Shown piece by piece: positions 34,101-45,467 of a stretch of 64,000 nt of DNA. How positions within the stretch are numbered: the stretch's first letter is position 1; every line of letters starts with the position of its first letter. Position numbers and translations under genes: made by a program. This DNA comes from Limonium bicolor. Lineage: Eukaryota; Streptophyta; Magnoliopsida; Caryophyllales; Plumbaginaceae. The stretch spans positions 172,179,339 through 172,243,338 of the forward strand of contig CM041780.1 of assembly GCA_023374045.1 (NCBI GenBank), given 5' to 3'. The notes under the pieces are model-generated. The model saw only the letters and a list, made by a program, of their open reading frames with translations. It was not told the origin of the DNA and ran no database searches.

Positions 34101-35593
34101 CAAATATGTGTTAAACCTTAGCTAACTAAAACTAGGAACACATGAGTGATCGGTATTCGGAGTTGACGGCCCAAACCTTGGGAACGTGCTAACCACGGCT
34201 ATGTGTGAGTTAGTTGGACATTGTTATTGTATGCAAGTGTGTGAACCTCCCTTGTGTGCTTAACTCGGTTATGATACCGAATGGTTGTGGATGTGGTAGG
34301 CTCCATAATGGATCTCTAACCACTTAATATTTAATGTATGTGTACTAATGGGGGGTGAGGAGTCCGGTCTGTTCCGGCCACGCGTGTGAGGACGGGAGTC
34401 GTTATCTTATCCGGTTCGGCTCTCTTGGTGTATGTATAGGTGGTATTCCAATTTGGTTTCTACCTTCCCTTAGCTTATCCAAAGCTAGTTACTGACTCAC
34501 GTCGGGCCACAGGGGCATACGTATGTTATTTCGGTGTGCTTGGGATTACTATATCCGACACACCTTGGGTATAAGTTAACCGTTCTATATAACCGGACGG
34601 TAACGAGGATGGTAACGAGCTTAACATGGGATTGGCAAAAATCCCTAGGCTCACCTGGTATACTAACTATGGTGGAAGGTTCCTTGTGAGAACCGATTTT
34701 ATGGTGTGAGTAATGTTATAATGCTATGCAAATTCCCTTGCTATGCTTTGGTATATATATATATATATATTGGATGTTTTAAATGAATGCAATGTTGTCA
34801 TGTGTGCATCGAAGCAAGAAAGGTTTGTTATGTTTTGTTATGTGTGGAAAGAGATGTGTTGTAGGATATGGAGTGTGTGGATCATGGAAATGAATCCCAG
34901 TTGTAACAAGAGGCGTTTAAGGATAACCCGATTAATGGGTACGTGCCGTTCGTTAAGGAAGTAGCTCCATTTTAGAGGAGAGCCACTCTAGGGTTTAAGG
35001 AATCATTGGATGGTTGGTTAAGTGTGGATGTGTTGGTTTTAGGTTGAGCCCATTGAGGCGAAATATTATGGGTTGTATGTCGATGGTTGTATGCATGATT
35101 TAAATATAATCAACTGCATGCTAAGACGACAATTAGTCGTGCGTGGCCCGGTAGCATGTGGGCTGCGGGATTACCATACCAGCAAAGGTGCTGAGCCCCT
35201 TGGGGCCACCCCTTTCTCTTCTTTTCCTATTTCAGGTACGGAGAGCTGGAAGCCGTTCGAGAGTAGGACGGGGCAGATGTTTACACATGGGTAGCCATTT
35301 TAATGGCGTGAGTATGATAGGCGTAGTAAGACCGAAGTTGTTATCGGCAGTAGCTGTAAATACTCGGTACAGGGGGAGTGTATGTATATAATAAATGTTG
35401 AAATGGAACGAGGAATGTATTGTGTAGTTGCTCGGGAATCTAGTCCATCAGACCGATACAAATGTATATGTATTAGCCTTGTTAGCCACGTGGGTGGTTA
35501 ACGGCGTGTAACACCATTGGAATAAGTAATGTGATGAGTTGAGTTTCCGCTGCAGATTGTTATTATGTGTTTGTTGTTGGATGGGGTGTTACA
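31128..35593 (+). repeat. 3' LTR of E1
   Basis: Length is 4466 bp; it starts and ends like the 5' LTR and carries every block listed there (array 33367-33628, hairpins 35126-35140 and 35481-35502). Confidence 0.9.
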
Positions 35594-37243
35594 GTAGAGG
35601 AGGTCCTTCTTGATTCATATCCAAGCCTGTCTTAAGACTTCAAAGGTAAACATTCATTTTAATACCTTAAAACACATTTTTAACCTAAGATTGGATTCCA
35701 TCAGTTTAGGCATGATGCTTATTACTCATTAGATTATTTGGATGTGGATTATAACATTGGCAAGAGAATTGAAGTCCTAGGCCGAGAATCATCCAAGAAA
35801 AACCTAAGGAGGAAGTTGAGAGACAAGTTTGAAAAACAAGGTAAATAACTTACCTTAAGGTGTTTTGTTGTTTAAGGGGTGGTATTTAGATAAGTATTGT
35901 ATGTAGCTTAAAGCTTACATTAAGTAATGGGTTATAAACCTAGGAAAAGGATTTAAACAAGCTTGTGAACTTGTGACTAAGGAGCCAATGGAAATGAGTT
36001 AGTAAGATAAGTATAAGGTGAATTATGAGAACACTTATATTTCTGTGGGAGCATTGTTGTGTGTATTTACTGGTTGAAAGCTATTATAGTGGAAATTCAG
36101 TGTTTAAGTTTAAGTCATTTAAGGGCCTAAGAGCCATGTCATTTAAGAGCCTTAGTGCTATGCAATTCAAGATTATGGCACTCTATTGAGTTTGTTATTA
36201 ATAGTTTGATTTTGGTGAGAAATATCATGAGGAAAGGATTTGATATGTGTGTGTGATTAGAGGAGAAAAACTATGCAAATGGGCATGATAATATACTAGA
36301 GAAGCTATGGCAAAATTTGAGTAGAAAACAAAGTGTATTAGTGGTTGTTGTGATTTTAAGTGACCAAGGATTTACTAGGAAACATTAAAAGAAATTTGAG
36401 TGGAAATGAGTTAACAAAGGGGTTCTTGAGGATTAGAATGACCTAGAGTGACCTAGGAGGAATTAGAGGTTAGGTGGGTGTATTAAACACACCAAGATCA
36501 TGATATGAGGAATGTTAAGACTTGAGCAAAAATCTGTAGGAAAGGATGTGTAGTGCCTTGTGATGAATAGGTATGAACTAGTGTGCATAATCTTGATGGT
36601 AATGAGAGGACTTGGATGTTAAAGATATAAGTGTTAAGAGAATGATTAGTAATGCATGTATATAAGTTCAAGTTGGGAATGATGAGAAGAAAGTGTAAAG
36701 GAGAGGAAATTATGCATGGAGATGCAATATGACTTTGAGAACTTTGAATAGCTAGGGTAAAGGAGATAAGGATGAATAATGATGCTTGAGGATTAGTTAA
36801 GAAGGATGAGAGGAAACACTTTGGTTAGTTGAGGTTTTAGGAAAAATCTACATGTTGGAATGTGGAAACTAAGTGATAACTATTAGGAATTTTGTAAGAG
36901 TTTGAGTAAACAATCAAGGAATTGAGTATGAGTTTGGTGGATGAATTAGGAGGTTTTTGAAGTGTTAAAATGACTGTGAAACATGTCATGACAATTTTGA
37001 AAGGTTAGGAAAAGATTGGATAAGAATAGAGGTTGGAGATGCACTAGTATGCATAAGTATTGAAAATGGAAATTTAAATTGGTGGAATTGAACAAGGATT
37101 TGGATGATGAGTTTAACCAATGATTTAAGTAGGTTTTAAGAGTTTAAGGTGGTTAAACATGTTTACAAAACATGTGAAAAGATTAGGGAAGAAACGGGAA
37201 GAAGAACGGAGTTAAAACGAGTCAAATAGAGCGTTTCTAACTT

Positions 37244-37358
37244 CGACCTACCCAGGGCGCTAGGTCGGTCGGTGGGTCAGTCGGGTTGAAATCTGCAAAA
37301 TCAAGTTTCTGACTTCGACCTACCCAGGGGCTGGGTCGGTCGGTGGGTTGGTCGAACC
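37244..37358 (+). repeat. Mid-LTR hairpin array of LTR B, two units
   Basis: Two units each start CGACCTACCCAGG and contain GGTCGGTCGGTGGGT. Arms such as CGACCTACCC pair imperfectly with GGGTCGGTCG-like segments. Confidence 0.6.
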
Positions 37359-39517
37359 ATAACAGAAAAGAAAGGTGGTACTAATAGTCCACCATTAGGA
37401 GGGTGATGATGATTAGAGAGGTAAGTATTAAGGATTTGAGGGATTAAGTTAAGTAAAATGAATTAAGTGTTTAAGGTTAAGTTATAAGAACTGAGTGGTT
37501 ATTTAATACCCCGGATCTAAAAATCGTGATTAAATTACTCTAATAGGATCGTTAAAGGCCTAATGGTGCCTAAAGAGTATTGGTAAGGGAAATAAAACCA
37601 AAAGTAAAGAGAAAATGCGTAAAACGCGAAAAACGCTAAAACACGCATTAAATAAGTATAAGAGATATATGATCTTGTTAGGGTCCGAGATGGGTTCCTA
37701 AGGCTTAGTTAGGCCTAATTAGTATACGGGAGTGATTCCCGAAGAAAAAAGATCCAAATAATGGATTAAAACGCTAACAGAGTTTTAAAGCAAGTTTTTC
37801 GAGAAAACCCGAAAACATGACTTTAAGTGGTCAAACGGACCTGTAAAAATTATAGTTGATTAAATAACAATAATTAAGTATTTATGGAAGCTTAATAACC
37901 ATTAAAAATAAAGAAACGAGAAAAATCTGAAAAATGGGCCCAGTTAATGAATAGTGCCAAACCGGGTAAAATAACGAGTGTTTTCTGTCAAAAACCAAAA
38001 AACGCTCCAGCATGTATGTGTATAGTGGGGCCGATTTTTATTGGCTCAATTAGCCTTCCCCTTCTCTAATAATAGCTAGTAAAATAAAAGAAGAAAGAAA
38101 AGAAAAGTAAAAAGGGAATAGTAAATAAGACTTTACTACTCTCTCTCACCTCCTTCTTTATTCTTTCACGATCGTTTTTTCCCCCTCCAACTAAGCTCCC
38201 TCTTCTTCCTCTGTAAATGCCGATTCCAAAGGAAGCTCACAAGCCCCATCTTCTTCCACCTCTAACTTGCCCATTTCTTCACCGAATCGCACAAAAATGC
38301 TACCGTTAGATTCGTATCGGCAAGTGCTTCGTTTTCCACCCAACAAAATCTTGATTCCTCCACCTTCACTTCCATGGGTGTTGGGCCTTTCGAAGCTTGA
38401 GGAGCTGATTTTGACTCTCCTTCACCTCCTTGATACCTTAAGGTAATAATAAGCAAGAGTTTTGCTCATTTCTAGCTTATTCTTATAAGTTTGGAAATTT
38501 TCCCCACGTTGAAAATTTCCTCCATTTCAGCCGATTGCACCTTGCTCTTGTGGAGTGTTGGAAATTCCATAATTGATTGCCAAGTTCTCCTTTTGGACAT
38601 ACTAAGGTAATAACTAAGTTAGAGCCCTAAAAACTAGCTCCTTAAAATACTAGTTTGTGTGGAAAATTTGAATTGATTGGTTGTTATGTGTGTAATGGAA
38701 TGTGGTTGTAGCTAGCAATCCATATTCCTTTGTGTGGTGTGAAACAAGAAGAGAAAGAGGGAACAAGAGAAAGAGGAAGAAGAGAAGGAAAAATCGAAAA
38801 TAAACAAGGTAAAGAGCTCACCTTGTATTGATTTTATTTGAATTGTAAAACATATGATAGGTTGATTTAGGTAACCTTGAACTTGTGTAGTGATGAGACT
38901 ACAAGGTTGTCTGTTGAATGAGAATGTTAAATGGGTTTGAGTGTGCAAAACAAACCTAGGAATCAAGCTAGTTACTTGTATGAACAAAGGGAATTTGATG
39001 TGTTATTGGTGCTTCATTAAACAGGGATGAAGGAGTGTATATGAGTTGATTCATTGTGGTGAATATGCTAAAGATGTTGGCAAGTGCTGTCAAAATTTCC
39101 TTGGAGATTATGAACTTGAGTGTTTCATTTAATGGAAGGAACTAGGTGTGTTTAAGAGGTGTTTAGTGAGTGGTTAATGGTTGAAAACCAAACTAAGAAG
39201 AAGAGTGTATTAGGAGTAGAGATAATGCTTTTGAATGCTATTAGTGGCATTAGTGTGGGAGTATTGAATGGTAAGAGACAATACCAAAATCTGTTACAAA
39301 AGTTAGAAGAACAAGAGAACTACTTACGAAAATTTAAGTGAATTGAGTGAAATAATCAGGAGTTAGTGAGAGGAATTGGTGGTTGGATTAAGGTGGTTTA
39401 GAAGGGTAATTAAGTGCTAAAACATGTAGATTATAAGTGGGAAAGATTGGGGAATCAATGGTGAAAAATGAGGTTGTAACAGATTTGGAAAATGCCAAAT
39501 CTATCAAAACTGCAGTA

Positions 39518-39846
39518 GGGTCCGGGACTAGGTCTAGGACCATGTTCCGGACCACCCCTAAATACCCCGAGAGTTTCCAGTTTGATAGGTCCGGGACTTA
39601 AGTCCCTGCCCATGTCCCGGACCACCCCATAAATTAAGGCCGAGGATAGAAGTCTGTACCTGGTCCGGGACTAGAGATATGGACAAGGTCCCGGACCATA
39701 TTGAAATTCATGCCGAGAGTTCGAGTGTAGGTTTGGTCCAGGACTTAAGAGATGTATAAGCTCCCGGACCACTTCAAAAATATGGCTGAGAGTTAAGACC
39801 AGCATTGGTCCGGGACTTAAGTAGGGACCAAGTCCCGGACCACCCC
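39518..39846 (+). repeat. Mid-LTR hairpin array of E2, five units (GGTCCGGGAC type)
   Basis: The arms GGTCCGGGAC and GTCCCGGACC recur five times with spacing of 55-70 bases and variable loops. The 3' LTR copy is at 48919-49246. The sequence is unlike the E1 array at the same position. Confidence 0.8.
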
Positions 39847-41407
39847 CAGAATCCTACAGAAAGTGTTTTAAAGGGTTCTAATGATGGGGGTTTGAATGTT
39901 AATGAAGTTATAAGATGTTAAGGCCTTGTTTGGTGACGTGTAAAGGCCCTAGGAAGTGTAAGAAAGTGTTAGAAGTGATTGAGAAGTGTGAACTCAAATA
40001 ACAAGAGTAAAACCGAGATAACGGGATAACGGGGTATGTACGGGAGTAGCATTTAATTATGTACCGTATGATCTCAGTATTAATATAATGTTTGCAAACA
40101 TTATCAGAGGATCGTGTGTGAACCGAGCATGGTGAGATGACACGGTAAAAGTAAAACCCCGGTGAAAGGTATGATTTTCTCATACTCCGCGTGCTAACCG
40201 AGTTACGTTGATTTGTGTGTTTGTGTGCCGGCTTAATCAAGACTAAAGCATGAAAATAATCCCTTGTTTGATTATGTATGTCTTGTTGTATATTGAATGA
40301 GCTAACATACTTGTATGTAGGTGTGGTCTATCATAGAGTAAAGACCGACTCATAGTGAGTAACGTTTGGCTAGAGACCCACAGATCGGGTCGATGCTTGT
40401 GATATCGAAAACGTGCAAACACACAAACTATCCATTAAAGTATAATGATAACACAAACATATGAACTCCCTAGAATGTGAGGAGAAGTACGGGTTGAGTA
40501 AATACCCGATAACGGTTAGAAAACCATATTGAAACAATCCACGAAACAAATGAGAGTGGAAAGATAAGTGAACCTCCTTCAAGAGGATTCAAGATAGTTC
40601 GAAGATGTGAACTAGTAAAGAAGGTAAAAGAGACCTAAGGGATTAGTAGCTCCCTTGAGACATGGTCGACCTCCTATATGAGGATTTTACCCGGTATAAG
40701 AAAATAACCGAAAGTATGAGTAAATGACACGTATGGGTAACTCTTAAAACCTAAGATTAACCGAACTTGTGTATTGTTCCCAAAGTCATTAGAAACATCG
40801 AGAGTGATGTTTCTAGACTAAAACACATAATATTACTATAACTCCGAGAGAGGAGTGATAGGAATGAGAGTAGTCCGAGAGTAGTCGGACCTATGTAAAA
40901 GAGTTAGGAACTAAGAGAGAGTTCCGTGAACTAGTTGAACCTTCCCACCATGCTAGACCAGAGTAGGGTCGAAACCGGGGAAGTAAGACTATGCTCGAGA
41001 GCCATGAGTTTTGGCCTGAGAATGTATTAAGAGTAACAAGCGTGACGTAGGAGACCTGAAGTGTCTCGAGAATCTACAATAGCTTGAGTATAAATAACCC
41101 AAGAGTGTGGGTGAGATAATGTGTATAAGTAACCCGAGAGGATGGGTGAGTATAGTACGAGTAGCCCAAGAGAATGGGTGTGTATATGAATAAGTAACCC
41201 GAGAGAGCGGGTGAGATATTGAATAAGTAAACAAGGCATAGTGAGGTATAACCCTCAAGGCCTAAGAGTAAACAGATACAACTAACAACCTTGTTATGTT
41301 AGTTAGGAATTATGCTCCGTGATTGGATGTAGATTCCTTGAGTAATACACATATATATTGTATTGCTATGATGCATGTTGTTTGACTAAAATGAACTCCA
41401 TGTATAT

Positions 41408-41423
41408 CCGACAAAGTAGTCGG
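41408..41423 (+). promoter_or_regulatory. CCGAC/GTCGG hairpin in E2 LTR 3' region
   Basis: The loop is AAAGTA. A TACCCCG/CGGGGTA hairpin follows (about 41426-41448), then a GCCCTAGGGGC palindrome, then a T-rich tract ending TTTTTCAG near 41506. In the 3' LTR the palindrome is the perfect GCCCCTAGGGGC (50882-50893). Confidence 0.6.
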
Positions 41424-41724
41424 CGTACCCCGGTTAGCGCTCGGGGTATGCGAATTTCATATGCAGTGTTAAGCTAAGCCCTAGGGGCAACGTTTTTATT
41501 TTTCAGGTACACCGAAGATTTTGCCGTTCGAGAGTAGGATGGGGTCGGTGGGTTGCATGGGTAGTTAGATTTAATTACTATGTATGGAAAGAGGTGTAAG
41601 ACCGAATATGTTGTCGGCATCCATATTGTAGACTCGGTATAGTAAAGAAATGATGAGTAAAGTATTTGTATGGTATTTGGTTGTTCCAGTTCATCAGACC
41701 ATTACTGTATGTAAGAAAGGCCTG

Positions 41725-41746
41725 GTTAGCCACATGGGTGGCTAAC
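41725..41746 (+). promoter_or_regulatory. Conserved hairpin near LTR 3' end (E2 5' LTR)
   Basis: The perfect 9-bp arms GTTAGCCAC and GTGGCTAAC surround ATGG. The 3' LTR copy is at 51138-51159. Confidence 0.75.
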
Positions 41747-41854
41747 GGTGTTGTTTCACCCCTCGTTGTAATTAGAGTTCCGCTGCGTGAGTAAGAGCAT
41801 TTAGTGACAGTTGTAGAGGTAATGACGAGATTAACGGTTGGGGTGTTACAAATA

Positions 41855-41881
41855 TGGTGTCAGAGCGAAGTATCGCTCTGA
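41855..41881 (+). promoter_or_regulatory. Primer binding site (initiator tRNA-Met, one mismatch) overlapping a hairpin, E2
   Basis: TGGTGTCAGAGC differs by one base from the E1 site. The arms TCAGAGCGA and TCGCTCTGA (41860-41881) are unchanged. Confidence 0.8.
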
Positions 41882-42096
41882 TGACTGGAAATACCGAGCT
41901 TAGGAAATACTGAGTTAGGAATTCGATACTTAGGGCTATGGGCTGAGTGGTAGCGTGAGATGCGCTAGTTAGAACTTCCAGTATGATCTGGATACCTACA
42001 ATACCAGACCGCCCTCCACAAACCCGTATTAAAAGCTCGGGAAAGAACGCCAGAGAGATGGGGAAACCCGATCTGGCACTTATTTAATATTTCAAT

Positions 42097-42321
42097 ATGA
42101 ACCAGAACCTGTCAAGTAGATCCCGAGAACCGGAAACCCCGGTGACGGATCCTGCTGGAGCGACAATAACCGCACTCGATGGCGAGATGTCGAAACATCC
42201 TATTCCAGGGAGACCAGAATCTGTGGCAGCTTGGGGCGACATGCTTTGCAGTCGCGAGAACCTAGCTGGTCGAGCGGCAGCAAGAAGAAAGCACCAATCG
42301 TGCGACAAGACGGACTCATAA
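42097..42321 (+). pseudogene. Possible gag-start remnant, 74 codons
   Basis: This open frame (MNQNLSSRSREPETP...) lies about 240 bases after the primer site, where gag would begin. It contains AAWGDMLCSREN. Diverged, frame-broken counterparts of the same DNA occur in E1 (about 26541-26720) and the minus-strand copy (about 900-760). No known domain is recognised. It may be a decayed gag start or a non-coding conserved block. Confidence 0.2.
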
Positions 42322-42762
42322 GAAATAACGAGAACCAGGACACATGTCTACGGACAGCCATGGTTATGTAATACCACTAACGGCTAGTTGAGAGTAGGTG
42401 CACCCACCCTGCCACACCCAAAGAAGTTGAAATACCTAACTGATATAGCTTAGACAGCTACGAGCAAACTACGGGATAACCCGAACAGGACTACAAAAAG
42501 TAGTGCCTAAATGACTTAACCTCGGGTAACCACAGTAAAACGTGGGAGCAGAGCAACGAAGTAGAACAGAGAACTAAATTAATTAAGGAACTCCGATAGT
42601 GGGAAGCACCTAAATGACTGACAGTCATGTCAAGATGTATGAGAAGTAGCTTAAAGAGTAGTTATCCAACTAAAGGATCAAGGAAAAGCCGACAAGGCTA
42701 CCAAATACAATGTGAACTATACCGTGACCGGTATGAGTTAACCTAAAAACCGCTTGTACCGC

Positions 42763-42782
42763 GCACTTGCCACCGCAAGTGC
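42763..42782 (+). other. Conserved internal hairpin, E2
   Basis: Perfect arms GCACTTGC and GCAAGTGC, loop CACC. Confidence 0.65.
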
Positions 42783-44662
42783 AGTAATAATGGGACCGTT
42801 AAGAGGAATCTTAACAAGTGACAAGTACTTAGCAAGTACCAAGGTGGCGAACGAAGCCAATATAGCAACTTAGACCTTAAGAATTGTAAAACAAGACCTT
42901 GCAAGGCCTAACGGCCTGATCATTGTATTAAGAACATACCGGTCAGCGAGAAGCTAGACCTGGTAGGAAGTAAGCAGCATTGAAGTGCCATGAAGATTTT
43001 ACTTTTAAGACTTAGACTTTTATTTTCAAACACAAAATTTTCCAAAACCCCCAAATTTTAAAACCAAACCAGAGAACCACGGTAAATTATCTTCGGACGA
43101 TATAAGAGGAGTTGGCACAGAATACTTCACTTAGGCGTGTGACCGACACTACAAGTGTACACAAACGAGACATAGGACGACCGCACTCCGAAGGAGCTTG
43201 CGGGCCTGACAGACCAATTATGAGTTAGTCGGGTAAGTGGTAACGTATTAATAAGATACTCCATGTATGTATACAAGTAGAGTACGGAACACGGGAGGTA
43301 GCCCACTCCATACTATTGACAAAAGAGCCAATTCAAACCAAGACAGTTGGACACCTCAAATGACCGAAGAACACAGAGAAGTTTACAAAGCGAAAGGAGT
43401 CCAAAATCCACTAAGGATATAGCGTGGATAAGTGGGGGAAGTACAGAGTATTAAGTATAGACATAGGATATGTCTCAGGAATCAAGGAGGAAATACCTAA
43501 TAACTGGAAAGAATACCAGTGTAAGCAATAAGATGAATGCCTTAAATGACCATATAAAGGTTTGATAAACGGGATAGGATTCCCACAACATACCTCACTG
43601 AGGAGAATAACGACCTGACCAAGAAGTTAAAGGAAAAAGAATCAATGGCCTACCCAAGAATGGGAGACAATACAACCCGGAAATGGGATAGTTCGAGAAT
43701 TTATGTAACCGTAAGGCGGGGTAAGAAACTGAACGTACCCATGAGTTCAAGCCAGATGTAATGGCGCAACTCAGTAACACCCAGGAGCAATCCGTGAAGG
43801 GTGCTGGAGTCAACAGTAGTTGAACGAGATATCGTGTTGAGAACACAAGTGTCGAATCGAACACTCGGGTAGAACCCGAAGGGATCCCATATGAAACACG
43901 ATACCCTAGATTGCCAAACGGCGTGAATTAGTATCAAAATACTTAACTGGCCTTCCATGTACGGAAGTGTGATGAGACAACAATATCAAGAGCCCAGCAA
44001 CACCTCCAAACCATTTAATGGAATACGGAGAAGAAGAAACTTGTATAAACAGCCGCACAGAGCATGGCTCGAGGCAAGGTGGCTTGTAAGCCGATAAAAC
44101 TAACTACAAATTGTAGATTTAAACATTGCGAACCTATGCATAAAGGCATAAGAAGAAACAGTGGAGAATGAACCACTATTTTAGGGTGGGGATACCACTT
44201 GTTATTGTGGGGCCTATGGAGTGGCAATTGCGTGAATCCTCCAGAGAAGGGCTACCACATAAGAATGTAATGCGAAACCACTAGAGCGGCGTGGTGATAC
44301 TTGAGCATGTGTTTATTGCCAAGGAGTAATGCGAACAGGGATACTATGTATGAAAGCTTTGATAGCAGTGGAAGGAAACCGATAGAGTAGTCGGATGAGT
44401 AGTAAACACTACATGTGTGCAATATGAACTGCAGAGTAGGCAGTGCGCAAGTGCGCAGAGAGAGTTAAAGAATATCGTATTTATTGAGGCAAGTGAATGG
44501 AAAGCCATAGTGTAAATGGTGAGAACATCTGGGCGGAAGCTAAAGTAGTAGCGGATGCCATGAAAATGAGTAAGAACATGGTACGCAGTAAGCGACCATT
44601 ATAAGAGTAAAATAAGATAATGATATGAAGCTGATGAGGAAATGTGGTAAAGGAGACATGTT

Positions 44663-44778
44663 CATTCCTATCTCATGAGAGATTCACTGTCAAGGGTTTA
44701 CGCTTCTGCACTCTGTATGACTGAGTGTTTTGGTATTGCACTTGTGCGGTAATGATCGAGTGGGAGAGCCAGGAATTG
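44663..44778 (+). other. Structured block in E2 internal region (copy 3)
   Basis: It is enclosed by ATTCCTATC and CCAGGAATT. It contains CACTCTG...CTGAGTG and the GCACTTGTGC hairpin, and is nearly colinear with copies at 19589 and 28909. Confidence 0.55.
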
Positions 44779-45434
44779 AGAGATGTCAACGAAGCCTGTT
44801 GAGTGAGAATCTAGAGAGATAACCGTGCGGCCGTTGGCCAAAGATGCACGAAGAATGTGGGTTGTAACCCACAGGTCCCAGGACCGATGAATGGTAAAGG
44901 TAGAGTAGTACGAATGAGGAATTCTTGTACAAAACAAATAAACAAACATGATTTAGAAGTCATTATTAAATGAGGAAGCACTACATGCTTAGTAGTAGCT
45001 TGACCTCAACCGACAACAAGTCGGGAAAAGTAAGTGAATAATCACGAGGTATACAGTGCTATACGAAATAGATTTCCAGAGAATTGGAGAGAAAATTTAT
45101 AACTCATTGAATTCGCATACGGTAAGAGATACCAAGCGACGATTAAGAAACCCTTATTCCCAAGATAAAAAGGGATTAAAGGGAGTAAATAAAACATTGG
45201 GAATACCAAAAGGGCAAGTTAAGCTTTAGTTATCAGGTCACGCAGCAGGAGCTTGTGGACCGTAATTCAAAGGTTAAGTATACCTAGCAATTGTGAGTAA
45301 TTGGCTAATCCTAAACGCTTTGAAGCCTTGGAGGCCAGAACCGGAACCGGTTATGAGTTAATTAACCGCATTGAAATTAAAAACTTCATGATACTCGAAT
45401 TAGTGAACTAATGTTCAGTGATAACATATGGTTG

Positions 45435-45467
45435 ATTACGCGGGCGTAACCCCTTTTAAGGGGGGTA
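45435..45467 (+). promoter_or_regulatory. Internal polypurine-like site, E2
   Basis: CCCCTTTTAAGGGGGGTAGG closely resembles the terminal polypurine tract. It is preceded by the GATTACG/CGTAACC near-hairpin. Confidence 0.5.

Larger units (their letters stand above)
21859..35593 (+). mobile_element. E1: complete LARD-like LTR retrotransposon, 13.7 kb
   Basis: Two LTRs of 4415 and 4466 bp flank a 4854-bp internal region. The target duplication GTAGA is at 21854-21858 and 35594-35598. The primer site at 26280 and polypurine tract at 31111-31126 are intact. No open frame of convincing length or homology is present, so it must use proteins from another element. LTR start, LTR end and primer site recall chromoviral Tekay/Del-type elements, but without a pol gene this is tentative. 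LTR differences are mostly 1-3 base indels, which points to recent insertion. Confidence 0.9.
37502..41850 (+). repeat. 5' LTR of E2
   Basis: It contains pyrimidine-rich leader-like sequence (38130-38220) and AAGGTAA sites at 38443, 38606 and 38809 with an acceptor-like CATTTCAG at 38530. After these come the hairpin array (39518-39846), an AACGGGGTA block near 40028, and the GTATGA/TCATAC hairpin (40169-40185). The structured 3' region is 41408-41746. It ends GGGTGTTACA. Confidence 0.88.

Noticed and set aside
38262..38456. Minus-strand open frame in E2 LTR, similar in both LTRs
   Set aside because: Similarity is explained by LTR duplication; there is no domain and no equivalent in other families.
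42084..42308. Minus-strand open frame opposite the possible gag remnant
   Set aside because: It overlaps the plus-strand candidate in antisense and has no homology signal; treated as a shadow.
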